From contig CM049315.1 of assembly GCA_026874595.1 (NCBI GenBank), positions 62,617,389-62,681,388 of the forward strand: a stretch of DNA of 64,000 bases. Direction: 5' to 3'. The DNA comes from Sipunculus nudus (taxonomy: Eukaryota; Annelida; Sipuncula; Golfingiida; Sipunculidae). Below, in pieces: positions 38,007 to 51,946 of the stretch. Position 1 is the stretch's first letter. Each line of letters begins with the position of its first letter. A program made the position numbers and the translations under genes. Below the pieces are notes generated by a model, which had not been told where the DNA came from, did no database searches, and worked only from the letters and a program-made list of their open reading frames with translations.

Positions 38007-40968
38007 ACGATCTTGTACTACGCGAAAACCGATCTGATTTCAGCAAAAGCGACGTTTTTAACAATTTCTAAATGGCCTAATGAAGCTATTTAAACGCTTC
38101 TATCGCAGTTTATATTAGCCGTTTCTGCACAAATCACGATCTTGTATTACGAAAAAACCTAGCTGATTTCGTCGTAAAAGACGTTTGTATCTGATTCTAA
38201 ACGGCCTCATGAAGCTTTTGAATTGCTTCTTTTGCAATTGAAATCTGTAATTTTTGCACAACACACGTTCCTGAATTAGCCAAAAACCTAGCTGATTTCG
38301 GCGAGATCGATGTTTGTACCCGGTTCTAAATGGCCTAATGGAGCTTCTGAATTGCTTCTTTTGCAATTTTAATCTTCTATTTTGCACAACACGATGTTGT
38401 ATTACGCGAAAACCGATCTGATTTCAGCAAGAGCGACGTTTTTACCAATTTCTAAATGGCCTAATGAAGCTATTAAAACGCTTCTATCGCAGTTTAAATC
38501 AGCCGTTTCTGCACAAATCACGATCTTGTATTACGAAAAAAAGAGCTGATTTCGGCGAAAAAGACGTTTCTAACTGGTTCTTAATGGCCTGATGAAGCTT
38601 CTAAAACGCTTCCTTAGCAGTTTAAATCGGTCATCTGTGCACAACACACGATTTTGTATTACGCAAAAAATCGAGCTGATTTCAGCAAAAACGACGTTGC
38701 TAACTGGTTCTTAATGGCCTGATGAAGCTTCTAAAAGGCTTCCTTGGCAGTTGAAATCGGTCATCTTTGCACAAAACACGGTCTTGTATTACGCAAAAAC
38801 CGAGCTGATTTCGGCGAAAAAGACGTTGGTATCTGGTTCTAAATGGCCTAATAAAGCTCCTGAATTGATTCTTTTGCAATTTAAATCTGCAATATTTGCA
38901 CAAACACGATCTTGCATTACGCAAAAAAATCGAGCTGATTTCAGCAAAAACGACGTTTCTAACTGGTTCTTAATGGCCTGATGAAGCTTCTAAAACGCTT
39001 CTTTCACAGTTTAAATCGGTGATCATTGCAAAAGACACGATCTTGTTTAAAGCGAAAAACGAGCTGATTTCGGCAAAAACGACGTTTGTAACTTGTTTTA
39101 AATGGCCTGATGAAGCTATTAAAACGCTTCATTTGCAATTTAAACGGCCATTTTTGCACAACACACGATCTTGTAGTACGCGAAAACCGAGCTGATTGCG
39201 ACGAAAACGACCATTGTAACGGGTTTTAAATCGCCTAATGAAGTTTCTGAAACGCTTCTTTCGCAGTTTAAACTGGCCATTTTTGCACGGATCATGATCT
39301 ATTATAACGCAAAAACCGAGTCGATTTCGGCAAAAAAGATCTTTGTAACTGGTTTAAGTGGCCTATTGAACCTTCTTAAACTCTTCTTTTGCAGTTTAAA
39401 TCGGTCATCTTTGCACAAACACGATCTTATATTACACTAAAAAATCGAGCTGATTTTAGCAAAAACGACGTTGCTAACTGGTTCTTAATGGCCTGATGAA
39501 GCTTCTAAAACGCTTCTTTCGCAGTTTAAATCGGTGATCATTGCACAAGACACGATCTTGTATAAAGCGAACACCGAGCTGATTTCGGGAAAAACGACGT
39601 TCGAAAATTGTTCTAAATGGCCTGATGAAGCTACTAAAACGCTTCTTTCGCAGTTCAAATCGGCCATTTATTCACAACGTACGATCTTGTATAACGCGAA
39701 AATCGCGCTGATTTCGGCAAAAACGACTTTTGTAACTGGTTGTTAATGGACAAATGAAGCTTCTAAAACGCTTCTTTCGCAGTTTAAATCGGCCATTTTG
39801 CACAAAACAGAATCCTATATTACGCAAAAACCGAGCTGATTTCGGCCAAAAAACGACATTTGTAACTTGTTCTAAATGGCCTAATGAAGTTTCTCAAACG
39901 CTTCTTTTGCAGTTTAAATCGATCATCTTTGCACAACACACGATCTTATATTACGCAAAAAATCGAGCTGATTTCAGCAAAAACGACGTTCCTAACTGAT
40001 TCTTAATGGTCTGATAAAGCTTCTTAAATGCTTCTTTTGCAGTTTAAATCGGTCATCTTTGCACAAAACACGATTTTGTATGACGCAAAAACCGATCTGA
40101 TTTCAGCAAGAGCGACGTTTTTACCAATTTCTAAATGGCCTAATGAAGCTATTAAAACGCTTCTATCGCAGTTTAAATCAGCCGTTTCTGCACAAATCAC
40201 GATCTTGTATTACGAAAAAAACGAGCTGATTTCGGCATAAAAGACGTTTCTAACTGGTTCTTAATGGCCTGATGAAGCTTCTAAAACGCTTCTTTAGCAG
40301 CTTAAATCGGTCATCTTTGCACAACACACGATTTGGTATTACGCAAAAAATCGAGCTGATTTCAGCAAAAACGACGTTGCTAACTGGTTCTTAATGGCCC
40401 GATGAAGCTTCTAAAAGGCTTCCTTGGCAGTTGAAATCGGTCATCTTTGCACAAAACACGGTCTTGTATTACGCAAAAACCGATCTGATTTCGGCGAAAA
40501 AGACGTTGGTATCTGGTTCTAAATGGCCTAATAAAGCTCCTGAATTGATTCTTTTGGAATTTAAACCTGCGATCTTGTATTTAGCGAAAACCTTGCTGAT
40601 TTCGGCAAAAACGACGTTTGTAACTTGTTTTAAATGGCCTGATGAAGCTATTAAAACGCTTCATTTGCAATTTAAACGGCCATTTTTGCACAACACACGA
40701 TCTTGTAGTACGCGAAAACCGAGCTAACTGCGGCGAAAACGACTTTTGTAACGGGTTTTAAGTCGCCTAATGAAGTTTCTGAAACGCTTCTTTCGCAGTT
40801 TAAACTGGCCATTCCTGCACAAATCATGATCTATTATAACGCAAAATCCGAGTCGATTTCGGCAAAAAAGATCTTTGTAACTGGTTTTAAGTGGCCTATT
40901 GAAGCTTCTTAAACTCTTCTTTTGCAGTTTAAATCGGTCATTTTTGCACAAACACGATCTTATATTAC
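38007..40968 (-). repeat. Satellite block shared with 58.8-61.4 kb
   Basis: From about 38600 onward this block aligns with the sequence 20,442 bp downstream, to about 61410. Near 39480-40000 a run of monomers with GTTGTTAATGGACAAATG and AGAATCCTATATTACGC matches 59930-60440. The block ends with the hybrid monomer bearing the CCTGC/GATCTTG junction at 40570. Confidence 0.82.
40570..40571 (-). repeat. Hybrid-monomer junction with 17-bp loss
   Basis: Here TTTAAACCTGC joins GATCTTGTATTTAGCG directly. The usual monomer has a further 17 bp between these blocks, as seen near 42480. After the junction the sequence follows another subtype (AACTTGTTTTAAATGG). The same junction recurs at 46609, 53036, 61012 and 62923, each with the linked variant TTTTGGAATTT in place of TTTTGCAATTT. 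A single founding event copied at least five times is the simplest reading. Confidence 0.85.
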
Positions 40969-42770
40969 GCTGAATAATCGAGCTGATTTCAGCAAAAACG
41001 ACGTTTCTAACTGGTTCTTAATGGCCTGATGAAGTTTCTAAAATGCTTATTTAGCAGTTTTAATCGGTGATATTTGCCCAACACACGATCTTGTACTACG
41101 CAAAAACCGAGCTTATTTAAGCGAAAACGACGGTTGTAACGGGTTTTAAGTCGACTAATGAAGCTATTGAATCGCTTCTTTCCCAGTTTAAATCGGTCAT
41201 CTTTGCACAACACACGATTTTGTATTACGCAAAAACCGAGCTGATTTCGGCGTAAAAGATGTTTGTATCTGGTTCTAAACGGCCTAATGAAGCTTCTGAA
41301 TTGCTTCTTTTGCAATTTAAATCTGCAATTTTTGCACAACACACGATCATGAATTAGGCAAAAACCTAGCTGATTTAGGCGAGATCGATGTTTCTACCCG
41401 GTTCTAAATGGCCTAATGGAGCTTCTGAATTGCTTCTTTTGCAATTTAAATCTGCAATTTTTGCACAACACACGATCATGAATTAGGCAAAAACCTAGCT
41501 GATTTCGGCGAGATCGATGTTTGTACCCGGTTCTAAATGGCCTAATGGAGCTTCTGAATTGCTTCTTTTGCAATTTTAATCTTCTATTTTGCACAACACG
41601 ATCTTGTACTACGCGAAAACCGATCTGATTTCAGCAAAAGCGACGTTTTTAACAATTTCTAAATGGCCTAATGAAGCTATTTAAACGCTTCTATCGCAGT
41701 TTATATTAGCCGTTTCTGCACAAATCACGATCTTGTATTACGAAAAAACCGAGCTGATTTCGTCGTAAAAGACGTTTGTATCTGATTCTAAACGGCCTAA
41801 TGAAGCTTCTGAATTGCTTCTTTTGCAATTGAAATCTGTAATTTTTGCACAACACACGTTCCTGAATTAGCCAAAAACCGAGCTGATTTCGGCGTAAAAG
41901 ATGTTTGTATCTGGTTCTAAACGGCCTAATGAAGCTTCTGAATTGCTTCTTTTGCAATTTTAATCTTCTATTTTGCACAACACGATGTTGTATTACGCGA
42001 AAACCGATCTGATTTCAGCAAGAGCGACGTTTTTACCAATTTCTAAATGGCCTAATGAAGCTATTAAAACGCTTCTATCGCAGTTTAAATCAGCCGTTTC
42101 GGCACAAATCACGATCTTGTATTACGAAAAAAAGAGCTGATTTCGGCGTAAAAGACGTTTCTAACTGGTTCTTAATGGCCTGATGAAGCTTCTAAAACGC
42201 TTCTTTAGCAGTTTAAATCGGTCATCTTTGCACAACACACGATTTTGTATTACGTAAAAAATCGAGCTGATTTCAGCAAAAACGACGTTGCTAACTGGTC
42301 CTTAATGGCCTGATGAAGCTTCTAAAAGGCTTCCTTGGCAGTTTAAATCGGTCATTTTTGCACAAAACACGGTCTTGTATTACGCAAAAACCGAGCTGAT
42401 TTCGGCGAAAAAGACGTTTGTATCTGGTTCTAAATGGCCTAATAAAGCTCCTGAATTGATTCTTTTGCAATTTAAATCTGCAATATTTGCACAAACACGA
42501 TCTTGCATTACGCAAAAAAATCGAGCTGATTGCGACGAAAACGACGATTGTAACGGGTTTTAAGTCGCCTAATGAAGTTTCTGAAACGCTTCTTTCGCAG
42601 TTTAAACTGGCCATTTTTGCACGGATCATGATCTATTATAACGCAAAAACCGAGTCGATTTCGGCAAAAAAGATCTTTGTAACTGGTTTTAAGTGGCCTA
42701 TTGAACCTTCTTAAACTCTTCTTTTGCAGTTTAAATCGGTCATCTTTGCACAAACACGATCTTATATTAC
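40969..42770 (-). repeat. 14-monomer block (1,802 bp), tandem copy 1
   Basis: Defined by the marker GCTGAATAATCGAGC at 40969, which recurs at 42771, 47008, 53435 and 61411. This copy and the next are consecutive and looked identical wherever I compared them, including the private variants GCTTATTTAAGCG near 41111 and TTTCTACCCGG near 41391. Confidence 0.9.
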
Positions 42771-44572
42771 GCTGAATAATCGAGCTGATTTCAGCAAAAA
42801 CGACGTTTCTAACTGGTTCTTAATGGCCTGATGAAGTTTCTAAAATGCTTATTTAGCAGTTTTAATCGGTGATATTTGCCCAACACACGATCTTGTACTA
42901 CGCAAAAACCGAGCTTATTTAAGCGAAAACGACGGTTGTAACGGGTTTTAAGTCGACTAATGAAGCTATTGAATCGCTTCTTTCCCAGTTTAAATCGGTC
43001 ATCTTTGCACAACACACGATTTTGTATTACGCAAAAACCGAGCTGATTTCGGCGTAAAAGATGTTTGTATCTGGTTCTAAACGGCCTAATGAAGCTTCTG
43101 AATTGCTTCTTTTGCAATTTAAATCTGCAATTTTTGCACAACACACGATCATGAATTAGGCAAAAACCTAGCTGATTTAGGCGAGATCGATGTTTCTACC
43201 CGGTTCTAAATGGCCTAATGGAGCTTCTGAATTGCTTCTTTTGCAATTTAAATCTGCAATTTTTGCACAACACACGATCATGAATTAGGCAAAAACCTAG
43301 CTGATTTCGGCGAGATCGATGTTTGTACCCGGTTCTAAATGGCCTAATGGAGCTTCTGAATTGCTTCTTTTGCAATTTTAATCTTCTATTTTGCACAACA
43401 CGATCTTGTACTACGCGAAAACCGATCTGATTTCAGCAAAAGCGACGTTTTTAACAATTTCTAAATGGCCTAATGAAGCTATTTAAACGCTTCTATCGCA
43501 GTTTATATTAGCCGTTTCTGCACAAATCACGATCTTGTATTACGAAAAAACCGAGCTGATTTCGTCGTAAAAGACGTTTGTATCTGATTCTAAACGGCCT
43601 AATGAAGCTTCTGAATTGCTTCTTTTGCAATTGAAATCTGTAATTTTTGCACAACACACGTTCCTGAATTAGCCAAAAACCGAGCTGATTTCGGCGTAAA
43701 AGATGTTTGTATCTGGTTCTAAACGGCCTAATGAAGCTTCTGAATTGCTTCTTTTGCAATTTTAATCTTCTATTTTGCACAACACGATGTTGTATTACGC
43801 GAAAACCGATCTGATTTCAGCAAGAGCGACGTTTTTACCAATTTCTAAATGGCCTAATGAAGCTATTAAAACGCTTCTATCGCAGTTTAAATCAGCCGTT
43901 TCGGCACAAATCACGATCTTGTATTACGAAAAAAAGAGCTGATTTCGGCGTAAAAGACGTTTCTAACTGGTTCTTAATGGCCTGATGAAGCTTCTAAAAC
44001 GCTTCTTTAGCAGTTTAAATCGGTCATCTTTGCACAACACACGATTTTGTATTACGTAAAAAATCGAGCTGATTTCAGCAAAAACGACGTTGCTAACTGG
44101 TCCTTAATGGCCTGATGAAGCTTCTAAAAGGCTTCCTTGGCAGTTTAAATCGGTCATTTTTGCACAAAACACGGTCTTGTATTACGCAAAAACCGAGCTG
44201 ATTTCGGCGAAAAAGACGTTTGTATCTGGTTCTAAATGGCCTAATAAAGCTCCTGAATTGATTCTTTTGCAATTTAAATCTGCAATATTTGCACAAACAC
44301 GATCTTGCATTACGCAAAAAAATCGAGCTGATTGCGACGAAAACGACGATTGTAACGGGTTTTAAGTCGCCTAATGAAGTTTCTGAAACGCTTCTTTCGC
44401 AGTTTAAACTGGCCATTTTTGCACGGATCATGATCTATTATAACGCAAAAACCGAGTCGATTTCGGCAAAAAAGATCTTTGTAACTGGTTTTAAGTGGCC
44501 TATTGAACCTTCTTAAACTCTTCTTTTGCAGTTTAAATCGGTCATCTTTGCACAAACACGATCTTATATTAC
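42771..44572 (-). repeat. 14-monomer block, tandem copy 2
   Basis: Follows copy 1 directly. It ends where CACTAAAAAATCG replaces the GCTGAATAATCG marker near 44573. It contains the hybrid monomer near 44309-44340, where CATTACGCAAAAAAATCG leads into GATTGCGACG. Confidence 0.9.
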
Positions 44573-45519
44573 ACTAAAAAATCGAGCTGATTTTAGCAAA
44601 AACGACGTTGCTAACTGGTTCTTAATGGCCTGATGAAGCTTCTAAAACGCTTCTTTCACAGTTTAAATCGGTCATCTTTGCACAAAACACGATCTTGTAT
44701 TACGCAAAAACCGATCTGATTTCAGCAAGAGCGACGTTTTTACGAATTTCTAAATGGCCTAATGAAGCTATTAAAACGCTTCTATCGCAGTTTAAATCAG
44801 CCGTTTCTGCACAAATCAGGATCTTGTATTACGAAAAAAACGAGCTGATTTCGGCGTAAAAGACGTTTCTAACTGGTTCTTAATGGCCTGATGAAGCTTC
44901 TAAAATGCTTCTTAAGCAGTTTAAATCGGTCATCTTTGCACAACACACGATTTTGTATTACGCAAAAAATCGAGCTGATTTCGGCGAAAAAGACGTTGGT
45001 ATCTGGTTCTAAATGGCCTAATAAAGCACCTGAATTGATTCTTTTGCAATTTAAATCTTCAATATTTGCACAAACACGATCTTGCATTACGCAAAAAAAT
45101 CGAGCTGATTTCAGCAAAAACGACGTTTCTAACTGGTTCTTAATGGCCTGATAAAGCTTCTAAAAGGCTTCTTTCGCAGTTTAAATCGGTGATCATTGCA
45201 CAAGACACGATCTTGTATAAAGCGAACACCGAGCTGATTTCGGGAAAAACGACGTTCGTAACTTGTTCTAAATGGCCTGATGAAGCTATTAAAACGCTTC
45301 TTTCGCAGTTTAAATCGGCCATTTTGCACAAAACACGATTTTGTATTACGCAAAAACCGAGCTCATTTCAGCAAAAACGACGTTCCTAACTGATTCTTAA
45401 TGGCCTGATAAAGCTTCTTAAACGCTTCTTTTGCAGTTTAAATCGGCCATTTTGCACAAATCACGATCTTGTATTACGAAAAAAAAAGAGCTGATTTCGG
45501 CGTAAAAGACGTGTCTAAC
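44573..45519 (-). repeat. Linker monomers shared with 22, 27, 49, 55 and 63 kb
   Basis: About seven monomers that recur as a cassette near 22130-22850, 26770-27490, 48810-49670, 55237-56097 and 63320-64000. A useful tag is AAATCTTCAATATTTGC near 45053. The cassette links unit R1 near the gap to the blocks at the far right of the window. Confidence 0.83.
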
Positions 45520-48500
45520 TGGTTTTTAATGGCCTGATGAAGCTTCTAAAACGCTTCTTTCACAGTTTAAATCGGTGATCATTGCACAAGACACGATCTT
45601 GTTTAAAGCGAAAACCGAGCTGATTTCGGCAAAAACGACGTTTGTAACTTGTTTTAAATGGCCTGATGAAGCTATAAAAATGCTTAATTTGCAATTTAAA
45701 CGGCCATTTTTGCACAACACACGATCTTGTAGTACGCGAAAACCGAGCTGATTGCGACGGAAACGACGATTGTAACGGGTTTTAAGTCGCCTAATGAAGT
45801 TTCTGAAACGCTTCTTTCGCAGTTTTAACTGGCCATTTTTGCACGGATCATGATCTATTATAACGCAAAAACCGAGTCGATTTCGGCAAAAAAGATCTTT
45901 GTAACTGGTTTTAAGTGGCCTATTGAACCTTCTTAAACTCTTCTTTTGCAGTTTAAATCGGTCATCTTTGCACAAACACGATCTTATATTACACTAAAAA
46001 ATCGAGCTGATTTTAGCAAAAACGACGTTCCTAACTGATTCTTAATGGTCTGATAAAGCTTCTTAAACGCTTCTTTTGCAGTTTAAATCGGTCATCTTTG
46101 CACAAAACACGATTTTGTATGACGCAAAAACCGATCTGATTTCAGCAAGAGCGACGTTTTTACCAATTTCTAAATGGCCTAATGAAGCTATTAAAACGCT
46201 TCTATCGCAGTTTAAATCAGCCGTTTCTGCACAAATCACGATCTTGTATTACGAAAAAAACGAGCTGATTTCGGCATAAAAGACGTTTCTAACTGGTTCT
46301 TAATGGCCTGATGAAGCTTCTAAAACGCTTCTTTAGCAGCTTAAATCGGTCATCTTTGCACAACACACGATTTGGTATTACGCAAAAAATCGAGCTGATT
46401 TCAGCAAAAACGACGTTGCTAACTGGTTCTTAATGGCCCGATGAAGCTTCTAAAAGGCTTCCTTGGCAGTTGAAATCGGTCATCTTTGCACAAAACACGG
46501 TCTTGTATTACGCAAAAACCGATCTGATTTCGGCGAAAAAGACGTTGGTATCTGGTTCTAAATGGCCTAATAAAGCTCCTGAATTGATTCTTTTGGAATT
46601 TAAACCTGCGATCTTGTATTTAGCGAAAACCTTGCTGATTTCGGCAAAAACGACGTTTGTAACTTGTTTTAAATGGCCTGATGAAGCTATTAAAACGCTT
46701 CATTTGCAATTTAAACGGCCATTTTTGCACAACACACGATCTTGTAGTACGCGAAAACCGAGCTAACTGCGGCGAAAACGACTTTTGTAACGGGTTTTAA
46801 GTCGCCTAATGAAGTTTCTGAAACGCTTCTTTCGCAGTTTAAACTGGCCATTCCTGCACAAATCATGATCTATTATAACGCAAAATCCGAGTCGATTTCG
46901 GCAAAAAAGATCTTTGTAACTGGTTTTAAGTGGCCTATTGAAGCTTCTTAAACTCTTCTTTTGCAGTTTAAATCGGTCATTTTTGCACAAACACGATCTT
47001 ATATTACGCTGAATAATCGAGCTGATTTCAGCAAAAACGACGTTTCTAACTGGTTCTTAATGGCCTGATGAAGTTTCTAAAATGCTTATTTAGCAGTTTT
47101 AATCGGTGATATTTGCCCAACACACGATCTTGTACTACGCAAAAACCGAGCTTATTTAAGCGAAAACGACGGTTGTAACGGGTTTTAAGTCGACTAATGA
47201 AGCTATTGAATCGCTTCTTTCCCAGTTTAAATCGGTCATCTTTGCACAACACACGATTTTGTATTACGCAAAAACCGAGCTGATTTCGGCGTAAAAGATG
47301 TTTGTATCTGGTTCTAAACGGCCTAATGAAGCTTCTGAATTGCTTCTTTTGCAATTTAAATCTGCAATTTTTGCACAACACACGATCATGAATTAGGCAA
47401 AAACTTAGCTGATTTAGGCGAGATCGATGTTTCTACCCGGTTCTAAATGGCCTAATGGAGCTTCTGAATTGCTTCTTTTGCAATTTAAATCTGCAATTTT
47501 TGCACAACACACGATCATGAATTAGGCAAAAACCTAGCTGATTTCGGCGAGATCGATGTTTGTACCCGGTTCTAAATGGCCTAATGGAGCTTCTGAATTG
47601 CTTCTTTTGCAATTTTAATCTTCTATTTTGCACAACACGATCTTGTACTACGCGAAAACCGATCTGATTTCAGCAAAAGCGACGTTTTTAACAATTTCTA
47701 AATGGCCTAATGAAGCTATTTAAACGCTTCTATCGCAGTTTATATTAGCCGTTTCTGCACAAATCACGATCTTGTATTACGAAAAAACCGAGCTGATTTC
47801 GTCGTAAAAGACGTTTGTATCTGATTCTAAACGGCCTAATGAAGCTTCTGAATTGCTTCTTTTGCAATTGAAATCTGTAATTTTTGCACAACACACGTTC
47901 CTGAATTAGCCAAAAACCTAGCTGATTTCGGCGAGATCGATGTTTGTACCCGGTTCTAAATGGCCTAATGGAGCTTCTGAATTGCTTCTTTTGCAATTTT
48001 AATCTTCTATTTTGCACAACACGATGTTGTATTACGCGAAAACCGATCTGATTTCAGCAAGAGCGACGTTTTTACCAATTTCTAAATGGCCTAATGAAGC
48101 TATTAAAACGCTTCTATCGCAGTTTAAATCAGCCGTTTCGGCACAAATCACGATCTTGTATTACGAAAAAAAGAGCTGATTTCGGCGTAAAAGACGTTTC
48201 TAACTGGTTCTTAATGGCCTGATGAAGCTTCTAAAACGCTTCTTTAGCAGTTTAAATCGGTCATCTTTGCACAACACACGATTTTGTATTACGTAAAAAA
48301 TCGAGCTGATTTCAGCAAAAACGACGTTGCTAACTGGTCCTTAATGGCCTGATGAAGCTTCTAAAAGGCTTCCTTGGCAGTTTAAATCGGTCATTTTTGC
48401 ACAAAACACGGTCTTGTATTACGCAAAAACCGAGCTGATTTCGGCGAAAAAGACGTTTGTATCTGGTTCTAAATGGCCTAATAAAGCTCCTGAATTGATT

Positions 48501-51500
48501 CTTTTGCAATTTAAATCTGCAATATTTGCACAAACACGATCTTGCATTACGCAAAAAAATCGAGCTGATTGCGACGAAAACGACGATTGTAACGGGTTTT
48601 AAGTCGCCTAATGAAGTTTCTGAAACGCTTCTTTCGCAGTTTAAACTGGCCATTTTTGCACGGATCATGATCTATTATAACGCAAAAACCGAGTCGATTT
48701 CGGCAAAAAAGATCTTTGTAACTGGTTTTAAGTGGCCTATTGAACCTTCTTAAACTCTTCTTTTGCAGTTTAAATCGGTCATCTTTGCACAAACACGATC
48801 TTATATTACACTAAAAAATCGAGCTGATTTTAGCAAAAACGACGTTGCTAACTGGTTCTTAATGGCCTGATGAAGCTTCTAAAACGCTTCTTTCACAGTT
48901 TAAATCGGTCATCTTTGCACAAAACACGATCTTGTATTACGCAAAAACCGATCTGATTTCAGCAAGAGCGACGTTTTTACGAATTTCTAAATGGCCTAAT
49001 GAAGCTATTAAAACGCTTCTATCGCAGTTTAAATCAGCCGTTTCTGCACAAATCAGGATCTTGTATTACGAAAAAAACGAGCTGATTTCGGCGTAAAAGA
49101 CGTTTCTAACTGGTTCTTAATGGCCTGATGAAGCTTCTAAAATGCTTCTTAAGCAGTTTAAATCGGTCATCTTTGCACAACACACGATTTTGTATTACGC
49201 AAAAAATCGAGCTGATTTCGGCGAAAAAGACGTTGGTATCTGGTTCTAAATGGCCTAATAAAGCACCTGAATTGATTCTTTTGCAATTTAAATCTTCAAT
49301 ATTTGCACAAACACGATCTTGCATTACGCAAAAAAATCGAGCTGATTTCAGCAAAAACGACGTTTCTAACTGGTTCTTAATGGCCTGATAAAGCTTCTAA
49401 AAGGCTTCTTTCGCAGTTTAAATCGGTGATCATTGCACAAGACACGATCTTGTATAAAGCGAACACCGAGCTGATTTCGGGAAAAACGACGTTCGTAACT
49501 TGTTCTAAATGGCCTGATGAAGCTATTAAAACGCTTCTTTCGCAGTTTAAATCGGCCATTTTGCACAAAACACGATTTTGTATTACGCAAAAACCGAGCT
49601 CATTTCAGCAAAAACGACGTTCCTAACTGATTCTTAATGGCCTGATAAAGCTTCTTAAACGCTTCTTTTGCAGTTTAAATCGGTCATCTTTGCACAAAAC
49701 ACGATTTTGTATTACGCAAAAACCGAGCTGATTTCGGCGTAAAAGATGTTTGTATCTGGTTCTAAACGGCCTAATGAAGCTTCTGAATTGCTTCTTTTGC
49801 AATTTTAATCTTCTATTTTGCACAACACGATGTTGTATTACGCGAAAACCGATCTGATTTCAGCAAGAGCGACGTTTTTACCAATTTCTAAATGGCCTAA
49901 TGAAGCTATTAAAACGCTTCTATCGCAGTTTAAATCAGCGGTTTCGGCACAAATCACGATCTTGTATTACGAAAAAAAGAGCTGATTTCGGCGTAAAAGA
50001 CGTTTCTAACTGGTTCTTAATGGCCTGATGAAGCTTCTAAAACGCTTCTTTAGCAGTTTAAATCGGTCATCTTTGCACAACACACGATTTTGTATTACGT
50101 AAAAAATCGAGCTGATTTCAGCAAAAACGACGTTGCTAACTGGTTCTTAATCGCCTGATGAAGCTTCTAAAAGGCTTCCTTGGCAGTTTAAATCGGTCAT
50201 TTTTGCACAAAACACGGTCTTGTATTACGCAAAAACCGAGCTGATTTCGGCGAAAAAGACGTTTGTATCTGGTTCTAAATGGCCTAATAAAGCTCCTGAA
50301 TTGATTCTTTTGCAATTTAAATCTGCAATATTTGCACAAACACGATCTTGCATTACGCAAAAAAATCGAGCTGATTTCAGCAAAAACGACGTTTCTAACT
50401 GGTTCTTAATGGCCTGATGAAGCTTCTAAAACGCTTCTTTCACAGTTTAAATCGGTGATCATTGCACAAGACACGATCTTGTTTAAAGCGAAAACCGAGC
50501 TGATTTCGGCAAAAACGACGTTTGTAACTTGTTTTAAATGGCCTGATGAAGCTATAAAAATGCTTAATTTGCAATTTAAACGGCCATTTTTGCACAACAC
50601 ACGATCTTGTAGTACGCGAAAACCGAGCTGATTGCGACGAAAACGACGATTGTAACGGGTTTTAAGTCGCCTAATGAAGTTTCTGAAACGCTTCTTTCGC
50701 AGTTTAAACTGGCCATTTTTGCACGGATCATGATCTATTATAACGCAAAAACCGAGTCGATTTCGGCAAAAAAGATCTTTGTAACTGGTTTTAAGTGGCC
50801 TATTGAACCTTCTTAAACTCTTCTTTTGCAGTTTAAATCGGTCATCTTTGCACAAACACGATCTTATATTACACTAAAAAATCGAGCTGATTTTAGCAAA
50901 AACGACGTTGCTTACTGGTTCTTAATGGCCTGATGAAGCTTCTAAAACGCTTCTTTCACAGTTTAAATCGGTCATCTTTGCACAAAACACGATCTTGTAT
51001 TACGCAAAAACCGATCTGATTTCAGCAAGAGCGACGTTTTTACCAATTTCTAAATGGCCTAATGAAGCTATTAAAACGCTTCTATCGCAGTTTAAATCAG
51101 CCGTTTCTGCACAAATCAGGATCTTGTATTACGAAAAAAACGAGCTGATTTCGGCGTAAAAGACGTTTCTAACTGGTTCTTAATGGCCTGATGAAGCTTC
51201 TAAATTGCTTCTTTCGCAATTTTAATCTGCAATTTTTGCACAACACACGATCATGAATTAGGCAAAAACCTAGCTGATTTCGGCGAGATCGATGTTTGTA
51301 CCTGGTTCTAAATGGCCTAATGGAGCTTCTGAATTGCTTCTTTTGCAATTTTAATCTTCTATTTTGCACATACACGATCTTGTAGTACGCAAAAAGCGAG
51401 CTGATTGCGACGAAAACGACCATTGTAACGGGTTTTAAGTCGCCTAATGAAGTTTCTGAAACGCTTCTTTCGCAGTTTAAACTGGCCATTTTTGCACGGA

Positions 51501-51946
51501 TCATGATCTATTATAACGCAAAAACCGAGTCGATTTCGGCAAAAAAGATCTTTGTAACTGGTTTAAGTGGCCTATTGAACCTTCTTAAACTCTTCTTTTG
51601 CAGTTTAAATCGGTCATCTTTGCACAAACACGATCTTATATTACACTAAAAAATCGAGCTGATTTTAGCAAAAACGACGTTGCTAACTGGTTCTTAATCG
51701 CCTGATGAAGCTTCTAAAAGGCTTCCTTGGCAGTTTAAATCGGTCATTTTTGCACAAAACACGGTCTTGTATTACGCAAAAACCGAGCTGATTTCGGCGA
51801 AAAAGACGTTTGTATCTGGTTCTAAATGGCCTAATAAAGCTCCTGAATTGATTCTTTTGCAATTTAAATCTGCAATATTTGCACAAACACGATCTTGCAT
51901 TACGCAAAAAAATCGAGCTGATTTCAGCAAAAACGACGTTTCTAAC
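45520..51946 (-). repeat. Higher-order repeat unit R2, copy 1 (about 50 monomers, 6,427 bp)
   Basis: An offset of exactly 6,427 bp holds from about 45520 to 51690, compared with 51947 to 58117. Landmarks include the CCTGC/GATCTTG junction (46609 and 53036), the 14-monomer block (47008 and 53435) and the linker cassette (48810 and 55237). The few differences include TTTTAACTGG near 45825 against TTTAAACTGG near 52252. Inside the unit, 50136-50855 repeats at 51683-52402 at an offset of 1,547 bp (12 monomers). Confidence 0.91.
47008..48809 (-). repeat. 14-monomer block, third occurrence
   Basis: Marker GCTGAATAATCGAGC at 47008. It differs from the first two copies in two adjoining monomers: AACTTAGC near 47402, and near 47918 CTAGCTGATTTCGGCGAG in place of CGAGCTGATTTCGGCGTA. 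These changes suggest conversion by, or exchange with, another subtype. Confidence 0.87.

Noticed and set aside
41112-41125. Possible promoter- or hairpin-like signals (GCTTATTTAAGC, TATAAT within GTTATAATAG)
   Set aside because: They are ordinary subtype variants repeated in every copy of their block, with no associated gene or transcript evidence.
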